64,000 nt of DNA from Pseudomonas sp. BN417 (GTDB lineage: Bacteria > Pseudomonadota > Gammaproteobacteria > Pseudomonadales > Pseudomonadaceae): positions 140,797 through 204,796 of the forward strand of contig NZ_SSOJ01000162.1 in assembly GCF_029871205.1 (NCBI RefSeq), read 5' to 3'. The notes below the pieces were generated by a model. The model was not told the DNA's origin, did no database searches, and saw nothing but the letters and a program-made list of their open reading frames with translations. Of this stretch, positions 42,474 to 50,787 are shown piece by piece; the first letter of the stretch is position 1, and every line of letters starts with the position of its first letter. The position numbers and the translations under genes were made by a program.

Positions 42474-43115
42474 ATGCACGGCCCTGATCCCCGTAATCCG
42501 CATCCCATGGCCGGTTTTCCGCAGGTCTGCTTCATCGCCAACACGGTGAACAACCCGCAGATCGAGATCGGTGACTACACCTACTATGACGACCCGGAGG
42601 GCGCGGAGCAGTTCGAGCGCAATGTGCTCTATCTCTTTCCCTTCATCGGCGACCGGCTGGTGATCGGCAAGTTCTGCGCCCTGGCGCGGGGGGTGAAGTT
42701 CATCATGAACGGCGCCAACCACAAGCTCTCCGGCTTCTCCACCTATCCCTTCCAGATCTTCGGCGGCGGTTGGGAGCATTTCATGCCGGCGCTGGATGAG
42801 TTTCCCTACAAGGGCGACACCCTGGTCGGCAATGACGTCTGGATTGGCTACGAGGCGTTGATCATGCCGGGCGTACGCATCGGCGACGGCGCCATCATCT
42901 CCTCACGTTCGGTGGTTACCCGCGATGTGCCGCCCTACACCATAGTCGGCGGCAATCCGGCCGAACCGCTGAAGCAACGCTTCCCCGACCAGGTGGTGCA
43001 GCGCCTGTTGGCCCTCGCCTGGTGGGACTGGCCAGTGGAGAAGATCAGCCGCCACCTGGCCGCCATCATGGCTGCCGACATCGAGGAACTGGAGCGCTGC
43101 GCTGCCCTGGATTGA
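42474..43115 (+). CDS. CatB/Vat-type xenobiotic O-acetyltransferase
   Basis: 213-aa hexapeptide-repeat acyltransferase of the XAT (chloramphenicol/streptogramin acetyltransferase) family. Signatures: IEIGDYTYYDDP near the start, the active-site His region GANHKLSGFSTYPFQIF, TLVGNDVWIGYEALIMPGVRIGDGAIISSRSVV and the Trp-rich end WWDWPVEKI. It transfers acetyl from acetyl-CoA to a hydroxylated acceptor. Chromosomal members in pseudomonads can acetylate chloramphenicol in vitro, but a resistance role cannot be claimed from sequence. Confidence 0.9.
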   Translation: MHGPDPRNPHPMAGFPQVCFIANTVNNPQIEIGDYTYYDDPEGAEQFERNVLYLFPFIGDRLVIGKFCALARGVKFIMNGANHKLSGFSTYPFQIFGGGWEHFMPALDEFPYKGDTLVGNDVWIGYEALIMPGVRIGDGAIISSRSVVTRDVPPYTIVGGNPAEPLKQRFPDQVVQRLLALAWWDWPVEKISRHLAAIMAADIEELERCAALD

Positions 43116-43165
43116 GCCGCGCCATCCGGCAGAAATTGACCAGGAGCGGAACCATGCCGCATATA

Positions 43166-43181
43166 CTGTATGAATATACAG
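43166..43181. promoter_or_regulatory. LexA (SOS) box
   Basis: CTGTATGAATATACAG is a full-length CTGT-N8-ACAG palindrome with an AT-rich centre, differing minimally from the Pseudomonas LexA consensus. It lies 19 bp before the radical SAM start and overlaps a -10-like TATACT (43162-43167). It predicts DNA-damage induction of that gene. Confidence 0.88.
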
Positions 43182-43200
43182 TTTGCATGGAGTTCTACCC

Positions 43201-44259
43201 ATGGCTGCTCCCCTCCCGCCTCGCGGTCGCGGCACCGCCAGCAATCCCGTCAACCGCTTTGCACCGACCACTTCGGTGGCTTTGGACGATGGCTGGTTCC
43301 AGGAGGTTCCGCCCAGCCGCGCCACCGAGGTGCGGCTGGAAACCGCCAAGAGCATCATCACCCGCAACCAGTCGCCGGACCTGCCCTTCGACCGCTCGGT
43401 GAACCCCTACCGCGGCTGTGAGCACGGTTGCATCTACTGCTACGCTCGTCCCAGCCATGCCTACTGGGACATGTCGCCGGGGCTGGATTTCGAGACCCGG
43501 CTGATCGCCAAGACCAACGCCGTGGCCCTGCTCGAACAGCAACTCTCGAAGCCCGGCTACAGCTGCGCACCGATCAACCTGGGCTCCAACACCGACCCCT
43601 ACCAGCCCATCGAGCGCGAACATCGCCTCACCCGCCAGACCCTCGAAGTGCTGCTGCGCTACCGCCATCCGGTGACCATAGTCACCAAGGGTTCGCTGGT
43701 GCTGCGCGACCTCGACCTGCTCACCCAGCTGGCGGAGCAGAACCTGGTGGCGGTGATGATCAGCCTCACCACCCTCGACGACGAGCTCAAGCGCACCCTG
43801 GAACCTCGCGCCGCAGCTCCGTCCGCGCGCTTGCGGGCCATCCGCGTGCTGCGCGAGAACCGTGTGCCGGTGGGCGTTCTCTGCTCGCCGATGATCCCGA
43901 TGATCAACGACATGGAGCTGGAGAGCCTGCTGGAAGCTGCCCGCGATGCCGGCGCGCGCCAGGCTTCCTATATGCTGTTGCGCCTGCCGCGGGAGGTCGG
44001 ACCCTTGTTCGAGGAGTGGCTGCAGGCGCACTACCCGCAGCGAGCCGCCCATGTGATGAGCATCATCCGCCAGTGCCGGGGCGGTGAGATCTACGACAGC
44101 CGCTTCGGCCATCGCTTCAAGGGCCAGGGCCCCTTCGCCGAGCTGCTGGCCCAGCGCTTCGCCGTGGCCATTCGCAAGCTCGGGCTGAACCGCCGCCGGG
44201 ACTATGAGCTGGACTGCTCGCGCTTCTGCCCGCCGGGCGGGCAGATGGCTTTGCTCTGA
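43201..44259 (+). CDS. SOS-linked radical SAM protein (PA0069 family)
   Basis: 352-aa radical SAM protein of the Rv2578c/PA0069 group. The 4Fe-4S motif CxxxCxYC is in GCEHGCIYCYARPSH (about residues 80-94), followed by a partial TIM barrel with TNTDPYQP and SLTTLDDEL segments. The C-terminal CSRFCPPGGQ adds two further cysteines. The group is distantly related to spore photoproduct lyase. Start ATG 43201 has GGAG eight bases before it; a TTG at 43183 is less likely. A LexA box directly upstream implies a role in the DNA-damage response, although the substrate is unknown. Confidence 0.92.
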   Translation: MAAPLPPRGRGTASNPVNRFAPTTSVALDDGWFQEVPPSRATEVRLETAKSIITRNQSPDLPFDRSVNPYRGCEHGCIYCYARPSHAYWDMSPGLDFETRLIAKTNAVALLEQQLSKPGYSCAPINLGSNTDPYQPIEREHRLTRQTLEVLLRYRHPVTIVTKGSLVLRDLDLLTQLAEQNLVAVMISLTTLDDELKRTLEPRAAAPSARLRAIRVLRENRVPVGVLCSPMIPMINDMELESLLEAARDAGARQASYMLLRLPREVGPLFEEWLQAHYPQRAAHVMSIIRQCRGGEIYDSRFGHRFKGQGPFAELLAQRFAVAIRKLGLNRRRDYELDCSRFCPPGGQMALL

Positions 44260-44369
44260 GTTGTGACTCGCCGGGCTGTAACGACAGTCCTGTAGGAAAT
44301 CAGAAGCCGACAATCAGTGGATAATGTTCGGCAGAAGTACAAATTCCTACGATGACCGAGGTTGGCAGC

Positions 44370-45077
44370 ATGAGCAACGAGCACGACAAGCTAGGCAGTG
44401 AAAGTGCGGAAGACGCCCTGCGGAACATAGTCGAGGGTTTCCAGCGGTTCCGCGACGAGGTCTTTCCGCAACAGGAGGCCCTGTTCAAGAAGCTCGCCCA
44501 CGCACAGAATCCCCGCGCGATGTTCATCACCTGCGCCGACTCGCGCATCGTCCCCGAGCTGATCACCCAGAGCTCTCCGGGCGATCTCTTCGTCACCCGC
44601 AACGTCGGTAACGTGGTGCCACCCTACGGCCAGATGAACGGCGGCGTTTCCACCGCCATCGAGTTCGCGGTCATGGCCCTCGGCGTGCACCACATCATCA
44701 TCTGCGGCCACTCCGATTGCGGCGCGATGAAAGCAGTGCTCGACCCCCAGACCCTGGAGCGCATGCCCACGGTGAAGGCCTGGCTGCGCCATGCCGAAGT
44801 GGCCAAGGTCGTGGTCCAGGAGAACTGCGGCTGCGCCAACCACGAAACCCTCGAGGTGCTCACGGAGGAGAACGTGGTGGCCCAGCTCGACCACCTGCGC
44901 ACCCATCCGTCGGTGGCGGCGCGCCTGGCCAGCGGCCAACTGTTCATCCATGGCTGGGTCTATGACATCGAGACCTGTGGCATCAAGGCCTATGACGCCG
45001 TGCAGGGTCGCTTCCGTCCGATCGGCGACGGCCCGCTGCCCATGGCGACGCCGCGGGCCCGCTACCTGCCGGAGTGA
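44370..45077 (+). CDS. Beta-class carbonic anhydrase
   Basis: Zinc enzyme interconverting CO2 and bicarbonate, 235 aa from ATG 44370 (GAGG eight bases upstream; an ATG at 44352 lacks a ribosome site). Zinc ligands are Cys55 (TCADSR, with the Asp57-Arg59 dyad), His114 and Cys117 (CGHSDCGAM). It matches the P. aeruginosa psCA1 (PA0102) position before the cox cluster. Cytoplasmic. A strong terminator follows. Confidence 0.95.
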   Translation: MSNEHDKLGSESAEDALRNIVEGFQRFRDEVFPQQEALFKKLAHAQNPRAMFITCADSRIVPELITQSSPGDLFVTRNVGNVVPPYGQMNGGVSTAIEFAVMALGVHHIIICGHSDCGAMKAVLDPQTLERMPTVKAWLRHAEVAKVVVQENCGCANHETLEVLTEENVVAQLDHLRTHPSVAARLASGQLFIHGWVYDIETCGIKAYDAVQGRFRPIGDGPLPMATPRARYLPE

Positions 45078-45081
45078 CACG

Positions 45082-45108
45082 AAAAGGGCTGCTGGTGCAG
45101 CCCTTTTT
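45082..45108 (+). terminator. Intrinsic terminator of the carbonic anhydrase gene
   Basis: GGGCTGC (45086-45092) pairs with GCAGCCC (45097-45103), extended by A-T pairs, and ends in TTTTT. It starts five bases after the stop codon. A partial REP-like end (GTGCACGCAACGCACCCTAC) follows at 45147-45166. Confidence 0.9.
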
Positions 45109-45172
45109 CCTGGACCCGTACCTGACCGGCTGCGCGAGGTTTCCGGTGCACGCAACGCACCCTACCCGGATT

Positions 45173-45832
45173 TCAACCCGCCTCGCGCTGGCCCTGGTTC
45201 AGTTGCAACTCGACGCCCAGTTGCTGCGACAGGCAGGGCCAGCGCTTCCAGGCTTCCTCCACCTTGGGGTCACGCAACTGCTGGCGGTACGCCTGGGCCG
45301 AGGGCAGGCCGAACACCTCTTCGTCCAGGAGGCCCTCCACGGCGAGGTGGACGGCTTCGTCCAACTGGTTGGCAAAGGGTTCGCCGATCAGCTGGTGGGC
45401 GATCAGGTTGGCCACCGTGGTATCCAGCGGGATCAGCGGCTGGCCGAAATGCACGATGTAGCGATCGTTGACCTCTTCCACCAGGCGGTGGGCGAGGTAG
45501 GCTTCGTCGAGCAGGCCTTCCAGGCCGTTATGCCCCTCCATCAGTGCGGGCGGTTGCAGGAAGAACTGCTCGGCCACCTTCAGCACCGGCTTGATCTGCG
45601 CCTCGATGCCCGCCTCACGGGCGACATTGGCGGCGGCATCCAGCACGTCGGGGACTTGTTCCACATAAGCGGCGATGAAACGGGCGAGCACGCCCTGGGC
45701 ATCCTCTGCCGGCAGGCGAATGGCGGGGTGCAGGCTGGTGACCTGGGCGTCCAGTATCCGGGTCAGTTGGGTGGAAGCGGCTTCGTGCTGGAGGGCGCGC
45801 TGGATGAGCTCGCGCAGTGCTGCGGTGTTCAT
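45173..45832 (-). CDS. Conserved hypothetical protein upstream of the cox operon
   Basis: 219-aa soluble, mainly helical protein (MNTAALRELIQRALQHEAASTQLTRILDA). No signal peptide, membrane segment or catalytic motif is seen. Start ATG 45832 has AGGAG six bases upstream. It is divergent from coxB with a 388-bp gap. The same place in P. aeruginosa holds PA0104, to which this appears orthologous. Function unknown. Confidence 0.83.
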   Translation of the reverse strand: MNTAALRELIQRALQHEAASTQLTRILDAQVTSLHPAIRLPAEDAQGVLARFIAAYVEQVPDVLDAAANVAREAGIEAQIKPVLKVAEQFFLQPPALMEGHNGLEGLLDEAYLAHRLVEEVNDRYIVHFGQPLIPLDTTVANLIAHQLIGEPFANQLDEAVHLAVEGLLDEEVFGLPSAQAYRQQLRDPKVEEAWKRWPCLSQQLGVELQLNQGQREAG

Positions 45833-46220
45833 GACTGCTCCTGAAAAGGACATGGCGGTTGCTGGGTGAATGCGGAGGTGAAGAAAAGACCTTAGCTCGC
45901 CTTTGAAGGCTGCTAAGACCGGATTGTCATAATTGCGTAGCAGTTATTCGGGCGCGCTATAAAAGCACTTTGCTACCTACCTTATAGCTCACGCCAGCCG
46001 TGGCGTTTAGGACAAGGCTTGCGCGCCTTCAGCCATTTTTTGCATCGCGTTGCGCAGCGGAAGTCCCTGTCTATACTCCGACTCGAAAGGCATTACCTGA
46101 TGGAACCCGACTGTGCACCTGCGTGCCGGGGCCGGCGGTCCGAGTTTGGTAGTCCGGGCAGCCGTTCCCAAGCCGTTGGCCCAGCCGGCGGGATAACAAG
46201 AACGAGAAGGGGAACCCGCA
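45833..46220. other. 388-bp non-coding cox control region
   Basis: Gap between the divergent PA0104-like gene and coxB. It is AT-richer than its surroundings at 45900-46010. Besides the promoter listed separately, a second -10-like TATAAA lies at 45959-45964. No reading frame here has coding character, and I see no tRNA or riboswitch structure. Confidence 0.6.
46050..46077 (+). promoter_or_regulatory. Putative coxB promoter
   Basis: TTGCGC (46050-46055), a 16-bp spacer and TATACT (46072-46077) preceded by C. The -10 form CTATACT is typical of sigma-S/sigma-70 promoters. In P. aeruginosa the cox genes are reported to depend on RpoS, which fits. The leader to coxB would be about 135 nt. Confidence 0.55.
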
Positions 46221-47348
46221 ATGATGCGACATCCACGAGTCTGGATGGGACTCCTGCTGTGGTCGATTCTCAGCCAGGCGGAGGCTGCCTGGACAGTCAA
46301 CATGGCGCCTGGGGCAACCGAGGTCAGCCGCACAGTTTTCGATCTGCACATGACCATCTTCTGGATCTGCGTCGTCATCGGCGTACTGGTCTTCGGTGCC
46401 ATGTTCTGGTCGATGATCATCCATCGCCGCTCCACCGGGCAGAAGCCCGCACATTTCCACGAGAGCACCACCGTGGAAATCCTCTGGACCGTCGTGCCCT
46501 TCGTCATCCTCGTGCTGATGGCGGTGCCGGCGACCAAGACGCTGATCGACATCTACGACACGTCCGAATCCGGGCTGGATGTGCAGATCACCGGCTACCA
46601 GTGGAAATGGCACTACAAGTACCTGGGTCAGGACGTGGAGTTCTTCAGCAACCTGGCCACGCCAGCCGAGCAGATCCACAACAAGGCGCCCAAGGACGAG
46701 CATTACCTGCTGGAAGTCGACCAGCCGCTGGTAGTGCCGGTGGGCACCAAGGTGCGCTTCCTGATCACCGCCGCCGACGTGATCCACTCCTGGTGGGTGC
46801 CGGCGCTGGCGGTGAAGAAGGACGCCATCCCCGGCTTCGTCAACGAGTCCTGGACGCGCATCGAGAAGCCCGGCATCTACCGTGGGCAGTGCACCGAGCT
46901 GTGCGGCAAGGACCATGGCTTCATGCCCATAGTGGTCGAGGCCAAGTCCCAGGAAGACTTCGCCAAGTGGCTCGCCCAGCGCAAGGAAGAGACCACCAAG
47001 CTCAAGGAGCTGACCGACAAAGAGTGGACCCTCGAGGAACTGGTCGCGCGTGGCGACAAGGTCTACCACACCACCTGCGCCGCCTGTCACCAGCCCGAGG
47101 GCCAGGGCATGCCGCCGATGTTCCCCGCGCTCAAGGGTTCGAAGATCGCCACCGGTCCCAAGGCCGATCACTTGAACATCGTCTACCACGGCAAGCAGGG
47201 CACTGCCATGGCCGCCTTCGGCAAGCAGCTGTCCGAGGTCGATATCGCCGCTGTCGTCACTTATGAACGCAACGCCTGGGGCAACAACACCGGCGACATG
47301 GTGACGCCCAAGGAAGTGCTGGCTCTGAAACAGGCGGAAAGCCAATGA
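46221..47348 (+). CDS. coxB: Cytochrome c oxidase subunit II with fused cytochrome c domain
   Basis: 375-aa subunit II of the aa3/caa3 oxidase. Signal peptide (to about residue 22), two membrane helices (about 45-68 and 85-105), and a cupredoxin domain with CuA ligands His189, Cys224, Cys228, His232 and Met235 (GQCTELCGKDHGFM). A C-terminal class I cytochrome c domain has CAACH (286-290) and Met330 as likely axial ligand. The fusion defines caa3-type enzymes. It accepts electrons from cytochrome c. Its end overlaps the ATG at 47345. Confidence 0.97.
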   Translation: MMRHPRVWMGLLLWSILSQAEAAWTVNMAPGATEVSRTVFDLHMTIFWICVVIGVLVFGAMFWSMIIHRRSTGQKPAHFHESTTVEILWTVVPFVILVLMAVPATKTLIDIYDTSESGLDVQITGYQWKWHYKYLGQDVEFFSNLATPAEQIHNKAPKDEHYLLEVDQPLVVPVGTKVRFLITAADVIHSWWVPALAVKKDAIPGFVNESWTRIEKPGIYRGQCTELCGKDHGFMPIVVEAKSQEDFAKWLAQRKEETTKLKELTDKEWTLEELVARGDKVYHTTCAACHQPEGQGMPPMFPALKGSKIATGPKADHLNIVYHGKQGTAMAAFGKQLSEVDIAAVVTYERNAWGNNTGDMVTPKEVLALKQAESQ

Positions 47349-47377
47349 AGAAGACACCGGCCTATAGGGAGACTGAC

Positions 47378-48967
47378 ATGAGTGCAGTGATCGACCAGGA
47401 TCATGCCGGGCATGATCACCACCACGGTCCGGCCAAGGGCCTGATGCGCTGGGTGCTGACCACCAACCACAAGGACATCGGCACCATGTACCTGTGGTTC
47501 AGCTTCGCCATGTTCCTGCTGGGCGGGTCCATGGCCATGGTGATCCGCGCCGAGCTGTTCCAGCCCGGCCTGCAGATCGTCCAGCCCGAGTTCTTCAACC
47601 AGATGACCACCATGCACGGCCTGATCATGGTCTTCGGCGCGGTGATGCCGGCATTCGTCGGCCTGGCCAACTGGATGATCCCGCTGATGGTCGGCGCGCC
47701 GGACATGGCGCTGCCACGGATGAACAACTTCAGCTTCTGGCTGTTGCCGGCGGCCTTCGGCCTGCTGGTCAGCACCCTGTTCAGCGCCGGCGGCGGACCG
47801 AACTTCGGCTGGACCTTCTACGCGCCGCTATCAACCACCTACGCGCCGGAGAGCGTCACCTACTTCATCTTCGCCATCCACCTGATGGGCATCAGCTCGA
47901 TCATGGGGGCGATCAACGTGATCTCCACCATCCTCAACCTGCGCGCCCCGGGCATGACCCTGATGAAGATGCCGCTGTTCGTCTGGACCTGGCTGATCAC
48001 CGCCTTCCTGCTGATCGCGGTGATGCCGGTGCTGGCCGGCTGCGTGACCATGATGCTGATGGACATCCACTTCGGCACCAGCTTCTTCAGCGCCGGCGGC
48101 GGCGGTGACCCGGTGCTGTTCCAGCACGTGTTCTGGTTCTTCGGCCATCCCGAGGTGTACATCATGATCCTGCCCGCCTTCGGTGCGGTCAGCTCGATCA
48201 TCCCGGCCTTCTCGCGCAAGCCGCTGTTCGGCTACACCTCGATGGTCTACGCCACCGCGTCCATCGCCTTCCTCTCCTTCATCGTCTGGGCGCACCACAT
48301 GTTCACCGTGGGCATCCCGCTGACCGGCGAGCTGTTCTTCATGTTCGCCACCATGCTGATCGCCGTGCCTACCGGGGTGAAGGTGTTCAACTGGGTGACC
48401 ACCATGTGGGAGGGTTCGCTGACCTTCGAGACGCCCATGCTGTTCGCCGTGGCCTTCGTCATCCTCTTCACCATCGGCGGCTTCTCCGGGCTGATGCTGG
48501 CGATCGCCCCGGCGGACTTCCAGTACCACGACACCTACTTCGTGGTGGCGCACTTCCACTACGTGCTGGTGCCCGGCGCCATCTTCGGCATCTTCGCCTC
48601 GGCCTACTACTGGCTGCCGAAGTGGACCGGCCACATGTACGACGAGACCCTTGGCAAGCTGCACTTCTGGATGAGCTTCATCGGCATGAACATGGCCTTC
48701 TTCCCCATGCACTTCGTGGGGCTGGCGGGCATGCCGCGGCGGATTCCGGACTACAACCTGCAGTTCGCCGACTTCAACATGATCTCGTCCATCGGTGCCT
48801 TCACCTTCGGCGCCACCCAGTTCCTCTTCCTGTTCATCGTCATCAAGTGCATCCGCGGCGGCAAGAAAGCCCCGGCCAAGCCCTGGGACGGTGCCGAGGG
48901 TCTGGAGTGGACAGTGCCGTCGCCGGCGCCTTACCACACCTTCACCACACCGCCGGAAGTGAAGTGA
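47378..48967 (+). CDS. coxA: Cytochrome c oxidase subunit I
   Basis: Haem-copper catalytic subunit that reduces O2 to water and pumps protons. The product is 529 aa from ATG 47378 (MSAVIDQDHAGHDHHHG), with GGGAG six bases upstream; an ATG at 47345 would add 11 residues. CuB/haem motifs visible: WFFGHPEVYIMILP with the His-Tyr crosslink, VWAHHMFTVG and DTYFVVAHFHYVL. The His-rich N-terminal tail is a pseudomonad feature. It is the second gene of coxBA-ctaG-coxC. Confidence 0.98.
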   Translation: MSAVIDQDHAGHDHHHGPAKGLMRWVLTTNHKDIGTMYLWFSFAMFLLGGSMAMVIRAELFQPGLQIVQPEFFNQMTTMHGLIMVFGAVMPAFVGLANWMIPLMVGAPDMALPRMNNFSFWLLPAAFGLLVSTLFSAGGGPNFGWTFYAPLSTTYAPESVTYFIFAIHLMGISSIMGAINVISTILNLRAPGMTLMKMPLFVWTWLITAFLLIAVMPVLAGCVTMMLMDIHFGTSFFSAGGGGDPVLFQHVFWFFGHPEVYIMILPAFGAVSSIIPAFSRKPLFGYTSMVYATASIAFLSFIVWAHHMFTVGIPLTGELFFMFATMLIAVPTGVKVFNWVTTMWEGSLTFETPMLFAVAFVILFTIGGFSGLMLAIAPADFQYHDTYFVVAHFHYVLVPGAIFGIFASAYYWLPKWTGHMYDETLGKLHFWMSFIGMNMAFFPMHFVGLAGMPRRIPDYNLQFADFNMISSIGAFTFGATQFLFLFIVIKCIRGGKKAPAKPWDGAEGLEWTVPSPAPYHTFTTPPEVK

Positions 48968-48968
48968 G

Positions 48969-49520
48969 ATGGACGGGGAAGTGAGCACTCGCCGCCTGAT
49001 CCAGCGCCTGCTGTTGCTGGTGGTGGCGATGTTCGGCTTCGGCTTCGCCCTGGTGCCGATCTACGACGTGATGTGCCAGGCCTTCGGCATCAACGGCAAG
49101 ACCACGGGCTCCGCCTACGAAGGGGCCCAGAGCGAAGACCAGCAGCGTCAGGTGCGGGTGCAGTTCCTCGCCACCAACGCGGCGGGGATGAGCTGGGAAT
49201 TCCGCCCCAAGGCGGATGACCTGGTGGTGCACCCGGGGGCGAGCAACGAGATGCTGTTCGTCGCCTTCAACCCCACCGACAAGCCGATGACCGCCCAGGC
49301 GATTCCCAGCGTGGCGCCGTCCAAGGCCGCGGCTTTCTTCCACAAGACCGAATGCTTCTGCTTCACCCAGCAGGTCCTGCAGCCCGGCGAGCGCATCGAG
49401 ATGCCGGTGCGCTTCATCGTCGATCGCGACCTGCCGGCAGACGTGCATCACCTGACACTCGCTTACACGCTGTTCGATATCACCGCCCGCAAGCCACCAG
49501 TCGCCAGGAACGACGGCTGA
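48969..49520 (+). CDS. ctaG: Cytochrome c oxidase assembly protein CtaG/Cox11
   Basis: Membrane-anchored copper chaperone that inserts CuB into subunit I. 183 aa: short N-terminal cytoplasmic tail, one membrane helix (about 10-29), a conserved PIYDVMCQAFGINGKT segment (Cys36), then the periplasmic domain with the copper motif CFCF (Cys129 and Cys131) in FFHKTECFCFTQQ. It starts one base after the coxA stop. This ordering between coxA and coxC is the norm. Confidence 0.96.
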   Translation: MDGEVSTRRLIQRLLLLVVAMFGFGFALVPIYDVMCQAFGINGKTTGSAYEGAQSEDQQRQVRVQFLATNAAGMSWEFRPKADDLVVHPGASNEMLFVAFNPTDKPMTAQAIPSVAPSKAAAFFHKTECFCFTQQVLQPGERIEMPVRFIVDRDLPADVHHLTLAYTLFDITARKPPVARNDG

Positions 49521-49545
49521 CGGGCCGATAAGGAGAACAACAACG

Positions 49546-50433
49546 ATGGCAAGTCACGAGCAGTATTACGTTCCGGCCCAGAGCAAGTGGCCGATCATCG
49601 CCACCATCGCCCTGCTGACCACGGTGTACGGGCTGGGGACCTGGTTCAACGACATGAAGTACGGTCGCCCTGATTCCAACGGGCCGATCATCTTCTTCGT
49701 CGGCGGCCTGCTGATCGCCTACATGATGTTCGGCTGGTTCGGCAATGTGATCCGCGAGAGCCGCTCGGGCCTCTACAGCGGGCAGATGGACCGTTCCTTC
49801 CGTTGGGGCATGAGCTGGTTCATCTTCTCCGAAGTGATGTTCTTCGCGGCCTTCTTCGGCGCCCTCTTCTATGTGCGCTTCTTCGCCGGGCCCTGGCTCG
49901 GTGGTGAAGGCGACAAGGGCGTGGCCAACATGCTCTGGCCCGGCTTCGAGTTCGCCTGGCCGGCGATGAACAACCCCGACGCCAAGTTGTTCCCGCCGCC
50001 GAAGGCGATCATCGATCCCTGGCACCTGCCGCTGATCAACACCATCCTGCTGGTGTCCTCCAGCTTCACCGTGACCTTCGCCCACCACGCCCTGCGCAAG
50101 AACAAGCGCGGCCCGCTCAAGGCCTGGCTGGCGCTGACCATCCTGCTGGGGGCGACCTTCCTGGGCTTCCAGGCGGAGGAATACATCCACGCCTACAAGG
50201 AACTTGGGCTGACCCTGGGGTCGGGCATCTACGGCGCCACTTTCTTCATGCTCACCGGTTTCCACGGTGCCCACGTGACGATGGGGGCGCTGATCCTCAC
50301 GGTGATGCTGGTGCGCATCCTGCGTGGCCACTTCGACGCCGACCACCACTTCGGTTTCGAGGCGGCGGCCTGGTACTGGCACTTCGTGGACGTGGTCTGG
50401 ATCGGCCTCTTCACCTTCGTCTATGTTCTTTGA
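49546..50433 (+). CDS. coxC: Cytochrome c oxidase subunit III
   Basis: 295-aa integral membrane subunit III of the oxidase, with the seven-helix pattern: helix 1 WPIIATIALLTTVYGLGTWF, then SWFIFSEVMFFAAFFGALFY, NTILLVSSSFTVTFAHHAL, FLGFQAEEY, FFMLTGFHGAHVTMGALIL and FHFVDVVW-type ending (YWHFVDVVWIGLFTFVYVL). It protects the proton-uptake path. It ends the core oxidase gene set before a REP-like repeat and a convergent small gene. Confidence 0.97.
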   Translation: MASHEQYYVPAQSKWPIIATIALLTTVYGLGTWFNDMKYGRPDSNGPIIFFVGGLLIAYMMFGWFGNVIRESRSGLYSGQMDRSFRWGMSWFIFSEVMFFAAFFGALFYVRFFAGPWLGGEGDKGVANMLWPGFEFAWPAMNNPDAKLFPPPKAIIDPWHLPLINTILLVSSSFTVTFAHHALRKNKRGPLKAWLALTILLGATFLGFQAEEYIHAYKELGLTLGSGIYGATFFMLTGFHGAHVTMGALILTVMLVRILRGHFDADHHFGFEAAAWYWHFVDVVWIGLFTFVYVL

Positions 50434-50443
50434 GAGGTACGCG

Positions 50444-50512
50444 AGAAAGGGCAAGCGGCAAGCTACAAGCAGCAGGAAGGGGAGAACTTGCAGCTTGAGG
50501 CTTGCAGCTTTC
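50444..50512. repeat. GCAAGC/GCTTGC-rich inverted repeat between coxC and DUF2909 gene
   Basis: GGCAAGCGGCAAGCTACAAGC (50450-50470 region) is inverted in CTTGCAGCTTGAGGCTTGCAG (50488-50508). It is a different repeat class from the GTAGG elements, typical of pseudomonad intergenic palindromes, and sits between convergent genes where it may act as terminator. Confidence 0.7.
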
Positions 50513-50514
50513 GA

Positions 50515-50718
50515 CTACCAGGTGACATGGGAAACGAATTGGCCGCTGTAGAAACCCCAGGCGATGAGCGCCAGGGTCAGGGCGGCCAGGATCACACGAA
50601 CCGTTAGCGCATTGACCACGCGGGAGCTGCGTCCTTCGTCCTTGACCAGGAAGAAAAGGCCGCTGAACAGGCTGACCACCGTGGCAAGCAACATGAGGAC
50701 GATCGCAGCCTTGAGCAT
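50515..50718 (-). CDS. DUF2909 twin-transmembrane small protein
   Basis: 67-aa membrane protein with two hydrophobic helices (AAIVLMLLATVVSLFSGLFFLV and VRVILAALTLALIAWGFYSG) joined by a charged loop (KDEGRSSR). It matches the DUF2909 twin-TM family that is conserved in this place in cox clusters (PA0109-like). A link to oxidase assembly is only inferred from this neighbourhood. It is opposite in strand to coxC and SURF1. Confidence 0.88.
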   Translation of the reverse strand: MLKAAIVLMLLATVVSLFSGLFFLVKDEGRSSRVVNALTVRVILAALTLALIAWGFYSGQFVSHVTW

Positions 50719-50787
50719 GCGTGACTCCGGGGGAAGGGGGATGTTGTGCAGTATAGCCAGCCCTGTTCAGCCGCACGGACGGCGGCC

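Noticed and set aside
47345-47377. Upstream ATG for coxA overlapping the coxB stop
   Set aside because: It would add 11 residues not seen in homologues, whereas ATG 47378 has a good ribosome site and the family N-terminus.
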